From positions 36,932,501-36,996,500 of the forward strand of contig CM076154.1 of assembly GCA_038025085.1 (NCBI GenBank): 64,000 nucleotides of DNA, given 5' to 3'. This stretch comes from Tetragonia tetragonoides. Lineage: Eukaryota > Streptophyta > Magnoliopsida > Caryophyllales > Aizoaceae. Both the position numbers and the translations under genes were made by a program. Below the pieces are notes generated by a model. That model was given only the letters and a program-made list of their open reading frames with translations. It was not told the origin of the DNA and searched no databases. Within the stretch, counting starts at the first letter, position 1; each line of letters begins with the position of its first letter. This document shows, piece after piece, positions 10,774 through 22,602 of this stretch.

Positions 10774-11832
10774 ATGACATCTACATCTACCATCACCACT
10801 ACATTTGATAATAATAACAATTTTTCATTGGGTCCCACCCTTGCACCTGAGCCCACCACCACATCCACCAACTGGGCTTGGGCCCCCGTCAACAATTGGG
10901 CTTCCCGTCGGGCCAATTTCTACTTCCCGGCAGTACCCGTCGTTGACACATTTTTCGACATAGCCACAATCGCCTTAATCCTATGCTTCCTTTTTCTCTC
11001 TCTTCTTTCTCTCTCCTTCATTCTCCACCTTCGTCTCAAATCAACCCGCTCAGCCAAGCTCCGATCATTCACCGCACATTGGACCGCCCGATTTTTAATG
11101 ATTGTATTAGTTTCTCTATGGTCCATCAACGAGTTTCTCCGATTACCGGTAATTCGTAAAAGTTACATTTTCCCTTTTTTACCCCCTTTATCTTTACCTC
11201 ACCAAACCCAATTCTGTAAAGTCCATCTTATTCTCTCATTCGGGTTATACGAACCCGGGTTTCTAGTCTCTCTCTTGTTTCTCGTCAACATATCCATCAA
11301 CAAACGGAGCCCCAGTAACTTGTGGGCAATTGGGTTTGTCGCAATTACCTGTTTACCTCTTGTGGTTGCGTTTTATTTTGCGGTTTACGTTTTACCGGGA
11401 AAGTTTTTCAATTTACCGTCGATATTTTACCGCAGTTCGGTTTTGTTAAAGGATGAGAATACTGGGGGGCAGGTCGTGTATTGCACGTACCCTTTGCTTG
11501 GTTGCGTGATATTCGCGACGTTTGGCGTTTTCTATGTGCTTGTCTTTTTGTTGTCGTGTTGTAAGGTTATGTCGCTGGCGATCAACAAGCGCTTGAGAGC
11601 GCGTGTGAATACGCTCGCTTATACGGTTTTGGTTTGTGTTTCGGTTCAGATTGTGATGGTTACGGTCTCGGTCTTTTGGGACCCGGAGAATGTGTGGTTT
11701 TATGTTTTTGTGCTTGTGAATTTTGTTTGTGTGGTGGTTATCGGGTCGGTTAGCCAGGGTGTTTTGGTCATTAAGCCGATTACTGATGCGCTTAGAGTTG
11801 GGCGGGGCGATTCGGAGGAGGGATCCGTTTAG
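10774..11832 (+). CDS. Predicted seven-helix plant membrane protein
   Basis: A single uninterrupted 352-codon frame with an ATG start after a CT-rich leader. After a Thr/Asn-rich, probably disordered head (residues 1-50) come about seven hydrophobic segments, at roughly 55-85, 103-124, 147-175, 183-212, 241-267, 280-301 and 306-333, followed by a short charged tail. The VVDTFFDIATIAL stretch before helix 1 and the GSVSQGVLVIKPITDALR end look like a conserved plant family of uncharacterised multi-pass proteins, but I cannot name a function. A 175-codon frame on the opposite strand is a shadow. GC is higher than in the flanks and there are no introns. Confidence 0.85.
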   Translation: MTSTSTITTTFDNNNNFSLGPTLAPEPTTTSTNWAWAPVNNWASRRANFYFPAVPVVDTFFDIATIALILCFLFLSLLSLSFILHLRLKSTRSAKLRSFTAHWTARFLMIVLVSLWSINEFLRLPVIRKSYIFPFLPPLSLPHQTQFCKVHLILSFGLYEPGFLVSLLFLVNISINKRSPSNLWAIGFVAITCLPLVVAFYFAVYVLPGKFFNLPSIFYRSSVLLKDENTGGQVVYCTYPLLGCVIFATFGVFYVLVFLLSCCKVMSLAINKRLRARVNTLAYTVLVCVSVQIVMVTVSVFWDPENVWFYVFVLVNFVCVVVIGSVSQGVLVIKPITDALRVGRGDSEEGSV

Positions 11833-12486
11833 GGGATCCGTTTGAGGGGTGGTTTGGAAATTTTGGGTGGCGTTTTCGCTAGATGGTCTTTTGCCATTGA
11901 AGACGAGGGCAATTGGCAAAGGAAAGATCGGGTCAGAGAGTGGGTCACATGCGGGGCATGAGGTCGGATTCAAATAGTTGTGACGAACGGAAAATTGTAA
12001 ATGATGTGAAAAATGATGATGTTATTTTTGTGATTTTTGGATGATAATTATTATCAAATGATGAGTTCAAACTTTTGCCCTCAACATCTTGAGAGAAATG
12101 TAACATACTTATAATCTTTTTTGTTTGTCTTTCATCTTTTCTTGGTACTCTAATTGTGTCAATCTTTTCTTTCTTCTAATGCTTATAGTCTGCAAAAATT
12201 TTAGTGTTTCGATAACAAACTACCATATCAAAGCAGTTGATCATAAGAGAATAGGAATTAATGTGATTTGTTATGTTCTTCAATAGTTAGATTTATATTT
12301 TTTTGATCAGCATGAAATTATACGTTTGTTTTAATGACTTTATTATCTTCAACTCATGTGATTAATTACTTAGTCATTTATTAATCCATGTAATTTTATT
12401 TGTATATGTAGGATAATTGTTTGACGTGAAGAAATAAAGTGTGGTAGACACAATCAAACTCTGAACTTTTCTCAATTTGGCTGAAT
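11833..12486. other. 3' flank of the membrane-protein gene
   Basis: This is likely 3' UTR and spacer. I see no other gene. Confidence 0.5.
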
Positions 12487-12502
12487 GAGACAATGCTCAC
12501 TT

Positions 12503-13097
12503 TTTTTTGAGCGTCAGAAATGGGGAGGGGGAATTATCATTGATTGATAGCCTAATAGCGGCATATACAATAACAATCATTCCTAACCAATGAAAGATCT
12601 GAAATAACAGTACAAAATTTCTTCTTCAACTCACTAAATTTGCTTCTGATGCTGGGCTCCAAAACCATGGCAGGAATCCAACCATGTATAATAATCGATG
12701 GAATAACATCTTTTCTGACGGAGATCTCGACGGTTGGTATAGCTTCGTTGAAGTAGAACTTTGTGCAGCCTTCCGGATTTTTATTCCCGCAAAACCATAA
12801 AACTTTTACAATAGAAGAGACTAAAGATCCCATAAAAAGGGATAACTACTCCCACAAACGGAGAGACAAACTTATTAAAACTAAGCAAAATCATCAAAAA
12901 CTAACTACTACTACTAAAACTGAAGCAAACAACAAAAAAAGACAATAAAAACAATGATTGCAGGCCGAGAATGGTTAAAAATCAATCATTCTCGGCCTGA
13001 GAAAAACTTTTGTGAAGGAGGCTAGGGTTTTTAGAGAGAGAAAAAGAGGTTAGGGTTTTTAGAGAGAGAAAAGGAGGGTTGGGGGGACTTGGCAGTT
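12503..13097 (-). mobile_element. Retroposed non-LTR copy with target duplication
   Basis: The direct repeat TGAGACAATGCTCACTTT occurs at about 12486-12503 and 13099-13116. A T run at 12501-12508 marks a poly(A) tail on the minus strand. Read on the minus strand the body starts with a pyrimidine-rich leader holding two copies of CTCTCTCTAAAAACCCTA, then a perfect inverted GCAGGCCGAGAATG/CATTCTCGGCCTG pair around 12962-13000. A 93-codon minus frame (12833-12552) has no recognised domain. It may be an internally deleted LINE or a retrocopied transcript. Confidence 0.65.
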
Positions 13098-13116
13098 GAG
13101 ACAATGCTCACTTTCA

Positions 13117-13935
13117 TATGCAGCCATTTTACATTCTTACGAGAGGCAATAACGCATGGGAAGGTGGAATTATGGGAAGGGATAACTTATTATTGTTGTA
13201 CTTTATTGTAATTTAGGCAATTACAAACTTGTAGATGTCTATTTCATCAATTATCGTTGCAAATTAGTTATTCTATGTTTATGATTAGTCAAACAATTCG
13301 TGGTATACAACAACAACATTGCAACAAGTTGTTAATTATCCAATCATGGATGTATACTGACAGTATATAGAAAGTTTTTTGTTTGACATTTGTGAAATAT
13401 GAGTACACAATTAGAGAAGGGGTCAATATTTGGTGGTACCATATACAAGTATACAACATGTTGAAATACTTTATATCCATTAATAAAAAGAAATTGAAAC
13501 TATATACTTTCATTGATATGTGTTTGATGATCTGTATCCTTATACTTTCAATGTACTATATAAATAGTTTTTCGAATTAAATCGATATTAGGCCATTTCA
13601 GGTAGAAACAATTTGAGAAAATTGATAGCAATGTCTAATGGGAGCGCAAATACTCTACAAGTTAGGACATGCTCTTTTTGTCATTCCAGTTTTGATATCC
13701 ACTTCTTTTATTTTCGCAAGTTCTTTTGGAATCGTACTGCCAATCGGTTTTTGTTCTAACTTTTATTTCGTTTTATTTTGCTCCGTTCTGCATGTTTCAT
13801 TCCACAACTTCTGTTCTCATACGGTTTTTTACACACAAAATTACTGAAAACAATAGGCCTAAAATATGGGCAGAGAGCAGAGGTATTTTGGATTTTTGGG
13901 GTTAAGTGAATGAGCATAAGCCCAACACAAAAGTT
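13117..13935. other. Intergenic spacer
   Basis: AT-rich sequence with no supported gene. Short frames here lack any family signal. Confidence 0.5.
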
Positions 13936-14040
13936 CATATGAGGCGGTTTTAACGTGAGATGCCTCAAACAAACATGATATCATGCTAACGTTATATTCG
14001 GCTATAAAGATGGCCTCATATTGAGGCGACCTTATAAGAG
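13936..14040. repeat. Palindromic dispersed repeat, copy 2
   Basis: It has ATATGAGGCGG and GATGCCTCAAACAAACATG with a central ATGATATCAT palindrome, and ends in GGCCTCATATTGAGGCG. It is related to the copies at 3931, 24311 and 29132. Confidence 0.6.
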
Positions 14041-14296
14041 ACATTTTGAAATTCACTTGGGAAGCCTGCGGTAAGAAGGTTGATAGATAGAAATGCTCAA
14101 TACAGCAAAGCTACTTTCCTCACGAACATTGCAGATCTATAAGCCCTTTCAGTCGAAAGATGAGCGATAAATAAACTCAGAAAACATAGCCCAATTTGTG
14201 AAGCCCAATAAGGTGAAAAGCCTGTACGGGGACATAAGTACCCAACAGGCCAACACCCCATCAAAGCCCATTATTTCCTTTACACGTAAGCTGCCC

Positions 14297-14307
14297 ACCA
14301 ACGGCTA
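14297..14307 (+). promoter_or_regulatory. MSA-like (mitosis-specific activator) element 1
   Basis: ACCAACGGCTA matches the consensus YCYAACGGYYA at 10 of 11 positions. It lies about 410 bp upstream of the KNOLLE start codon. Confidence 0.55.
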
Positions 14308-14449
14308 TAGATTTGAATATCACCTTAATAGACCAAATAACCCCTACATCAAACTGTTCATGAATTAAGTGGTGAAGGATAATGCGGTCATTTCCTTAAC
14401 CGCTAGTCTGTAACGTTCGAATATTTTGTATCTGCATATGATGAATTTT

Positions 14450-14460
14450 CCCAACGGTCA
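14450..14460 (+). promoter_or_regulatory. MSA element 2, perfect match
   Basis: CCCAACGGTCA fits YCYAACGGYYA at every position. MSA boxes bind three-repeat MYB (MYB3R) factors and drive G2/M transcription; KNOLLE promoters are a classic example. Confidence 0.8.
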
Positions 14461-14476
14461 TATTTCCCCAATCAAA

Positions 14477-14487
14477 TATAACGGTCC
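14477..14487 (+). promoter_or_regulatory. MSA-like element 3
   Basis: TATAACGGTCC carries the AACGG core with pyrimidines after it, 17 bp beyond the end of the perfect element. It is a weaker match. Confidence 0.5.
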
Positions 14488-14709
14488 TCTTCTTCTTTCC
14501 CTGCTAAGCACCCGTTCTATCTCTCTCTCTCTCTCCAAATCTCAATCACAATCTCAATCTGAAATTCGTAGATCATAATCAACGAAATATCAGCAACTCA
14601 AACCACAGGTAAAGCTCTAATCTTTTGGCAAAAAATATATTTCCTTTAACAAATTTCACAGACCCTTTAATCTAAATTTTGCTGAAATTTATTTTCTCAG
14701 AGGTACAAA

Positions 14710-16532
14710 ATGAATGATCTAATGACAAAATCGTTCATGAGCTACATCGATTTGAAAAAAGCGGCAGCAAAAGATGTAGAGAAGGATCTAGAAATGGGAA
14801 TGGAGAGATCAAATGATCCAAATATGGAGGCTTTTCTGGAAGAAGCAGAGAGGGTGAAGGCAGAGATGGCCACCATTAGAGATATCTTAACCGCCCTCGA
14901 AACCGCGAACGAAGAGAGCAAGTCCCTTCATAAGCCGGATGCTTTAAAGGCGCTTCGTGGTCGAATTAATACTGATATTGTCACTGTCCTTAAGAAGACC
15001 AAAGCCATCAAGGCCAGGCTTGAGTTGATGGACCGTGCCACTATGGAGAATCGTCGTCAATCGTCTGAAATGGGTACCCCCATTGATAGGTAAGAGGGTT
15101 TATTTTCTAAAGTGAATTAGGCTGCCGTTTTGTGATTTTGTTTTATTATTATTAATTATTTTTTATTTTTTTTGGATTTTTGAAATGTGATCATGTATGG
15201 GGAATTTGGATGGATTTAATAAATTTAGGGGTTTCTCAGACAAAGATTGAATTATGGTAGGAACTGACTTGAACTTGTTTGATGAGTGAAAATTTTGGGC
15301 AACTGGGTGAAATAAAGTTGTTTGATAAGATGCCCAACTGAAGAGACTTGTAATTTTAGGTTTTATGGATTTGGCTGGGTCTAGAACTTGGGAATGTTTG
15401 AAATGGAACATTAATCATAAGATGAATACTTTGGTAGATCTTGTTTGCTGGATAGAGAAATTGGTAGGTCATAAAGGATCAAAGTATGACTTGGAAACTG
15501 TTCATGAAAATTGAGCACTTGTAATTTAGTACAGTAAGTATGGTACTATTAGTGATGTTAATTTATTTTCTGTTGTTTTATGATTGTGATAATTTGTGAT
15601 AAATTTGGATAGACTTTGATATGTTAAGGGTTTCAGATGACATGTATAAACTGAATTGAACTTGCTATAAATGATAAAATGTGGGCAATTGAGTGAATTG
15701 ATTCAGGGAGAGTATTAGAGCAATTTGTGTTTATGGGATTGGTTGGGACTTGAGAGATTGTTTGAGTATTGGAAGATTATTCTAAGATCAAATTTTGGCA
15801 TAGCTCATGTGTGCTGGGTGAAAGGGAGAGAGAATTGAGATCAAATAGATCATAAGTATGTCTTGCAGTTTTGTGCCTAAAGAAGTGAAAATTGAGTGCA
15901 TTGTGGATTGCTGAACTTTAGCTGTCACAGAATGTTTGATAAATTTATGAACTGTTACTCAAATTTCTCCCCCTTTTTACATTGACAGGACTCGTATATG
16001 TGTGACAAATGGGCTAAGGAAGAAGCTCAAGGAGCTAATGATGGATTTCCAGACCTTAAGGCAAAGAATGATGTCTGAGTACAAGGAAACAGTGGGCAGA
16101 TGTTACTACACAGTGACAGGAGAGTACCCAGAGGATGAGGTAATCGAGGGGATCATATCCAAAGGTGATGGCGAAGGCGAGATCCTGTCGCGTGCCATCC
16201 AGGAGCACGGGCGAGGCAAGGTGCTAGAGACTGTGGTCGAGATCCAAGGGCGGTATGACATAGCCAAGGAGATCGAACGCAGCCTGTTGGAGCTCCACCA
16301 AGTGTTTCTGGACATGGCAGTGATGGTTGAGGCTCAGGGAGAGCAAATGGACAACATTGAGCATCATGTTATTAATGCCTCACATTATGTTCAAGATGGT
16401 AGCAAGAATCTTAAGAAGGCTAAGGAGCATCAGAGAAGCAGCAGGAGGTGTTTGTGCATTGGGATTATTGCACTCTTGTTGATCATATTGCTCATTGTTA
16501 TTCCTATTATCTCTAGCTTTAGTCACTCTTGA
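14710..16532 (+). CDS. KN: KNOLLE / SYP111 cytokinesis-specific syntaxin
   Basis: Coding exons are 14710-15089 and 15989-16532, giving 307 aa, close to the roughly 310 of the family. A 5'-UTR intron (14609-14700) precedes the ATG. The start MNDLMTKSFMSYIDLKKAA is the KNOLLE signature. Residues about 30-160 form the N-terminal Habc helices. The Qa-SNARE motif covers about 205-270, with the zero-layer Gln at 243 in VEAQGEQMD. Residues about 281-302 are the C-terminal membrane anchor, followed by a short SFSHS tail. KNOLLE is known to drive vesicle fusion at the growing cell plate during plant cytokinesis. Upstream MSA boxes suggest G2/M expression. Both splice sites are canonical (AG/GTAAGA and TTGACAG). 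Confidence 0.96.
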
Positions 16533-18570
16533 TTGATTTTGTTATGTGCTTTTGTACCTAATTGTGTAGTTTGATGTTATGGAGCTGTTACTTGAAGCTC
16601 CTAAGTCAACTACCAAATACTAGTGTTGTACTGCAGCTTGTGCATTACTCAATTATATTCATTTCTTCAATTACTTCATCCTTTGCTTCATATAGTAACA
16701 TCTACAAATGAATGAAATATATACATCTAACTAAGTGCCAAATGCGCCCTCACACGGTCACACCTGATGCTCCATCAACAAACCTGGTTTTGATAGCTTG
16801 AGCGCACCAATCAATTGTTCATATGAATGAAATATATACATCTTTAAGCTTTGGTTGCTCAAACCTCAATCAGCTACTTCAATAAACCTGGTTTTGATCG
16901 CTTGAGCGCAAATCAATTGTTCATATGCATTATTTGCCGAGGTTAAACAGTAGGCAAATGAACCATCGGACATCTTTAAGCTTTGGTTGCTCAAACCTCA
17001 AAGTAATCTTTGATCTAAAGGGCTACCAATTTGATTTTTAAAGCTGATGAAGGGTGTGAAACAAACACGAAAGTACTTCCCAAACTTGGAACAATGACAT
17101 CTTCAGAATAACTAACTTGAATCAAAGCCGAAAGCAACTGTCCAAAGGATAAGAAGAAAAACAGCAAGAGTCAAATTAGCAGCTCAGTTCTGATTTGAAC
17201 TTGTGCATTTGAGGAAATTGTGTATTTCATTTAACCACCCTAGCTACAATAGACATGGTTGAAATTTATGAACATATTTTCAAATACTTATGAAATTTGT
17301 TAAGAAATAAAAGTCAATAAATCACTACTCTACAGGATAAGGTGAGCTCATGATTCATAGTAATTTCATAGTTGTCAATTGTCATGCTTAAAAAATACTG
17401 TAGTACACTTTTGGCCCTTTTAACTTTATACACATATGACTATATGACTCAATTATGAGACATTTTTACGTACTCCTAGTCTCCTACGAGGCTACGACTA
17501 CAACTATAAGTGAAAATGAGATTTCGGAATCGAGGGAGTGTTATATTAGGTGCTATCTCCAAAATATATACTAACATCGGAGACTAATTTACGGCGAATT
17601 TAACAAATACTCTTAACTATATTCGCACCTTCATGGGAATGATTGGTAGTGGTAACAAGGGAGAATGGTGTGGTATGCTGGTTTGTATTGACCAAAAGTG
17701 TAGTGTAGCCGTCTAGGGCAGGCCTTGCCAAGCCAAGCCAAACACATTCTCTTGTGCATTCTTCAACGGTTTTGTCCACATTCCGTGAATAACAGGAACA
17801 TCCGTATTATTATTGTAGTCCTTTGATTCCAAACTCAACTAAGCCCCCCCCCCCCCCCCCCCCTTCTTTTTTTTTTTTGTGGGTAATGAGTCTAAATGAG
17901 AAGCACAAAAGCCTGCATGCACTATGCATTTGTTTGGTTGTATACTTGTATGCCAAAAGAAATAGTCGCGTTAAGTGGAAAAAAGCAAAACTATTTATAA
18001 TAGTGTAGGAATAAGCATAACTTTTAGTTAGTTGTAGGAACTAGGAAGTTACCCGTGCATATTCGTACATGATTCTTATACAAGTTTTAGTGATCATCAT
18101 TTTACAAAGCACGAAATTGCGGTTAATATATTGTTGGGTGTGAGACGTCAAGTGATTTGGGATTTAGGAACAAAATTGTAATTATTGGCACTACTCATCA
18201 ATACATTGATACCAATCATTGCAGATTCATGGTGCATGTCCCTAATACCATGATCATGGAGCTATAGTCATTCAACAGTATATATCTTGATTGATTAATA
18301 CCACTTGTTTGTTTCGAAATGATATTAATTAACATAATAGAAAACAAATTAACTTTGACATTTTAGAATTCTAGCTTCATACATATAGATTCAGTTGGCG
18401 AATTTTCAAGTCATGGTGTTCTTAAATATGGCTTTTTGACCAGTTATTTAAGTATTTTTTGTACATAGTCATCAAGTTATTTAATCATTCAAAGACGATT
18501 ATTAATGTATTCCAAAAACTAAGTGGGTCAACGAATTGAATTTCAAAGTTTCAACTGCTTGTGTGAGAAT
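16533..18570. other. 3' flank of KNOLLE and intergenic spacer
   Basis: The first 150 bp or so are probably 3' UTR. A C-homopolymer of about 18 bases followed by T lies near 17845-17875. I see no other gene. Confidence 0.5.
16780..17002. repeat. Overlapping tandem duplications
   Basis: AAACCTGGTTTTGAT(A/C)GCTTGAGCGCA occurs at 16780 and 16884 (period 104). ACATCTTTAAGCTTTGGTTG occurs at 16839 and 16970 (period 131). Two partly overlapping duplications explain this. Confidence 0.75.
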
Positions 18571-18585
18571 GACATCACATAGGTT

Positions 18586-19331
18586 CCTTTTTTTTTTTTT
18601 TTTTTTTTTTTTTAAAGGCAAGAAAGCCGGCCATTCATAGCCAAGAGTCCACCGACTCAAATCCAACTTCTTCAATTTGCTGTTGACGTAGCCCCTTGCC
18701 CCACCAAAGAAATTGTTGATGGCAAAAACAACCAAAGAATTTATGACCGAGAAAAGGCAAGCCACCAGAGTACCAAAGGCAAAACCACTCCTCCGCCAAC
18801 CCAAACCAGCAACAGCAAAATTCACTAAAATCAACCGAAAATTCAGATCTACAATTGAGAAGCAAAACAAGTCCAAACAGATCGAGTGTAACTCGAAAAC
18901 GAACTTATAGACCTCGAAAACGAACTTATAGACCTCGAAATCTCACCTTTGTCTCTCGTTTCTCAGATGAATTAAGCGACTAAGCCTTACAAAAGGATTT
19001 CTAAAAATGGCGGCTGAGCCAACAAGAAAAAGCTTCAAGAAGGTTCATCGACATGACGCCGGTGACGGGATTCGCTCTATTCTGGGCCGACGTCAACATG
19101 AAAGCGGCGTCGAGAGTCTCTCTACTTTTCCCAAAATGAAGAAATACTCTAAATAGATCTGAAGATAATATAGGTTTAGAAGAAAAGGCTAAAAGAAGGC
19201 TGAAAGATGCTTAGATCTTGATTTTTGAAGGAGGAATGGGAGGAGCTTTGCTGTGACGGCTGAAAATGAAAGAGATGCTAGGGTTTTCTAGAGAGAGAAG
19301 CTCAGAACCTCTCTCTCTCTCTAGAAAACTC
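18586..19331 (-). mobile_element. Retroposed non-LTR copy with target duplication and poly(A)
   Basis: CATCACATAGGTTCC flanks the insert (about 18572-18586 and 19332-19346). A run of about 27 T at 18587-18613 is a poly(A) tail on the minus strand. The minus-strand 5' end carries CTCTCTCTAGAAAACCCTAGC, like the copy at 12503-13097. Inside is a short tandem duplication, CTCGAAAACGAACTTATAGAC (two copies, about 18892-18935). Minus frames of 124 and 76 codons have no recognised domain. Confidence 0.75.
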
Positions 19332-19584
19332 CATCACATAGGTTCCTAAATGGAAGTGTTTGGTATTCATGTTATGTTAATAGTAGTACGTAATTGTTAT
19401 CCCTCCACCAATAAGCTTTCTATGCAACTTTTTCAGTACGATCCCCTGGGCCCTGGGCCGGTAATATGGATTTTTGGATGGGGCCCATGTGAGGAAAATT
19501 TCATCATACTTAACACTTTTGTAAGTATTACTCCTACCGTTAATCTCGTGTGGACTTAGTTTCTCGTGGACCAAGTATATTTGA

Positions 19585-20185
19585 GGGGTGATTCTAGGTG
19601 AAGTAGGGGGTGACTACACTATTAGATGGATGGCTCAAGGTGAAGTATGGGGTGGCTCTACTATTAGAGAGGTGGCGCTAAAGATGGATTCGTGCCGTGC
19701 TCGGGCCTTACTCGTGTCGTGCTTCGTGCTTTGTAACAGTGTCGTATCGTGCCGTGCTTATAGTTGTCATGCTTCGTGTCGTACCTTGCCTGCTTTTCCA
19801 AAAGGTAGGCTCAGGTCGTGCCCGTGCTCGTGTCGTACGTGTCGTGCCCATGCTTTTTTAAAATAATTTTAAAATTTTCACCGTGCCGTGCCCTGCCTGA
19901 CCGTGCCCTACCGTGCTTTCTTTTCAAAATCCTTGTCCGGGCCCAGCTCAGGCTCAATCATCGTGCCCGTGCTCGTGCCCGTGCTTCTTCTGTGTCCGTA
20001 CCGTGCCGTGTAAAAGGCGTGCTCGGTCGTGTCGTGCCTCGTGCCGTGTAAAAGGCGTGCTCGGTCGTGTCGTGCCTCGTGCTACCCGTGCCCAGTGCAT
20101 CTCTAGGTGGCGCCAAAGGGGGTGGCTCCACTAAAAGTAGGAGATGACTCCACTATTAGAGGGGTGGCTCCAAGTAAAATATGAT
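19585..20185. repeat. Imperfect minisatellite (GGTGGCTC...ACTATTAGA units)
   Basis: Units of about 40-50 bp combining a GGTGACTCCACTATTAGAGAGG-like core and an AAGTATGGGG-like core occur on both sides of the embedded hAT element. No coding capacity. Confidence 0.6.
19679..20105. mobile_element. hAT MITE rich in CGTGCC units
   Basis: An exact 8-bp duplication GGTGGCGC (19671-19678 and 20106-20113) flanks TAAAGATGGATTCGTGCC at the left and, inverted, TAGAGATGCACTGGGCACG at the right. The inside is almost wholly degenerate CGTGCCGTGC repeats, which create long spurious frames. The 8-bp duplication and short termini fit the hAT superfamily. Confidence 0.8.
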
Positions 20186-22102
20186 GTGACATTTAGACCA
20201 TTGGTAAGTATATTTATTTTGTGAGTATATCTATTTACAGTTAAACATCTTTTTAGTTTGTAGTCTTGTTGGGGTTGGCCGCCAGGTAGAATTGATCAAA
20301 CATCACATATAATTGACTGCATTTCAGCAAGATATTGGGATTCCGTTTTTGAATTTTACGTAGCCAATTCAACTTGTAAGACTCCTCAGCCCTTTCATCA
20401 CCTTATAAAATAAAGGAGATTGATTACATTTACAAATTTATAGAACTTGGAATAAAGATTATTGTCACTTAATGAATTGTGAGATGTAAGGACTTGAATA
20501 TTAATTACTATTGTTATTTTGGTGACACGGAAAGCAAACGCCCAAACTCAAATCTTAAGCCCGGTTTTTCCGTCGTATTTATGATGTATTCAGTATTGTT
20601 TTGTGTAGATTTGTTTCGTTTAGCATTTTGTAATTTTTTTTTGTATCACAATTTTTTTCATTATTCATACCGTATTGTTCCGTTCCATTCAGTGTCATTA
20701 CGCACGTTCCGTTATTCCTCAGCATCGTGCACCATTCCGTTGAAAAAAAGAGTGTCTTACTATAAGTGTAAAAATGACAAGGAAGGCGAACGCCCAGACT
20801 CGAATCTTACTCTATGACAAGTGTGAAAATAACCAGTAGATGAGCACACTAAGCTTAAATTCTTGATTTCCCATATATATGCTGAGTATAAAATTATTAT
20901 TACTTGAGTTTCAAAGCAGCACAAAACTCAAAGCAGAAGGGAAAAAATGTCTGTGATGACCGCGGTGACGCAGCGTTTTGGGAACCCGTTGACCTGACCC
21001 TACTTGCCACGTCATGTAAATTGGCTAGGTAGGAAACTGGTTGGGGTCATTACTTGTGGGTTAAACATCTGAGTGTCGGCAGGTTTAGGTAGTTAGTGGC
21101 CCGGGCATTCCAATTCCAATCCCGCGTGAAACATTCAATATATATTGGCTTTCACTGTCGCCAAACGGGTCCTACTTAACTTTGCAATAAATAGAGATTA
21201 ATTTAATGATTAGTCAACTAATGCAGATCTAATCCAATCTAAACTAATCTCTGTTGGTAATTAGCCTGGAGCAATTAAACAGTAGTGGCAATTACTATGC
21301 CATATTGTCTGGCTCTTGCATAATATACGGTCCATTATGCTCATAGCATTTTTGAATGTAACCATTATATTATGTCGGCCTTTGATCTTTTGTGAATGAA
21401 GCTTAATAACTTGGTATGGTTGTATTCCTAGAACAGATTAATTGTTGCACCAAATTTCTCAATTGCGCCACGAAGTACTCCGTATGTAGCTAGGTACGGG
21501 TCGTCGGCCCACGAAAGTGAAAAGTATGCTCTCAATAATACTTTTCTTGAACTTTTCTCAAACATAGGTTATGTAATACGCCAAAATAAGCAATAATCTG
21601 AATCCTTTTGCCCATTATGTATCACGCTAATCCTTATTTCTGTGATTTTGATCATGTATTCCAATTTAATAATAAGCTAATTAATTTAAAAGGGGAAATC
21701 ACTTAAGTTAGTTGTGTAGTACTCCTAAATCACTTGGATATGGTAAGCAATGGTATGAATTAGGAGAGGGGATCAAGGACTTGTTTGGTAATTAGCTAAT
21801 AATGGATATAAGATGGTGGATTATATTAGTGGACTTGAGTAGTGGATATTTATAGAGGTTAGTGTTTGGTAAACACACAAAACACAAGACCTATTGTTGG
21901 TAAAAAGCACACCCCATTAGCTACTCAGAAAAGGAGCCATATAATTGGGTAATTTAAACCAAAGAGGACCTTACTATAAAAATTAGACATTTCATATAGT
22001 TAATCACATTTATCGTTATTCTCATTGGCTTACGTCCATAGATGATAGATCAACCTAAGTCCTAAGATGTGCAACCCTATGACAATATTATTTTTATTTT
22101 AA
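20186..22102. other. Intergenic spacer
   Basis: No gene can be supported. The frame at 20479-20817 has no family features. Confidence 0.5.
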
Positions 22103-22300
22103 CTAAGGAGGTGTGGTTGAGTGGTAGAGACTCATCCATCATTAATCAAGATTGAGGGTTCGAATCTCGCATTGGGTATGGAGCAGCTTTAAATTCCTTG
22201 GCCAACTGTCCCACCCTTTGAGGTGCCTACAAGCCAGCGCGGGGTTTAATCACTGTGGTCGACAATGGATACCCTTAATCGTGAACCAAAAAAATATATT
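22103..22300 (+). mobile_element. tRNA-derived SINE, family 1, second copy
   Basis: AAGGAGGTGTGGTTGAGTGG is followed by the B box GAGGGTTCGAATCTC, then the same body as 8088-8282 (ACTGTCCCACCCTTTGAG, then GTGAACCAAAAA). Flanking ATTTTATT-rich sequences could be target duplications but are low complexity. Confidence 0.8.
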
Positions 22301-22602
22301 ATTTTATTTTATTTTATCAACAATACAGTTTTTTTTACATGTCTAAAGAATCTGAACTCAAAAAATAATAGTCATAATAATTAATTAAAAAAGGGACTTC
22401 TTTCTTTTTGAGGGGAAATTAAAAAGGGAGTTTGGAACGGAATTGATGGAGAAAGAGGACATAGTAAAGCCGCACTATATTACGAAATTGGTCAATACCA
22501 CACGTTATTATTATGCCCTCACACGTATAGGTATTAGTTAGAGGAAGTTATTCTCTCTTCTTTTTTTCATATATTTTATTTTACGTAGATAACAATATTA
22601 TT

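Noticed and set aside
11446..11973. 175-codon minus-strand frame
   Set aside because: It lies antisense to the seven-helix membrane-protein gene, is Asn/His/Arg-rich and has no family features; it is a shadow frame.
16780..17002. CRISPR-like array
   Set aside because: There are only two copies of each block, with overlapping periods, in a plant genome; these are tandem duplications.
19588..20134. Arg/Cys-rich frames of 73-92 codons
   Set aside because: They are caused by CGTGCC repeats inside the hAT MITE and have no protein-like features.
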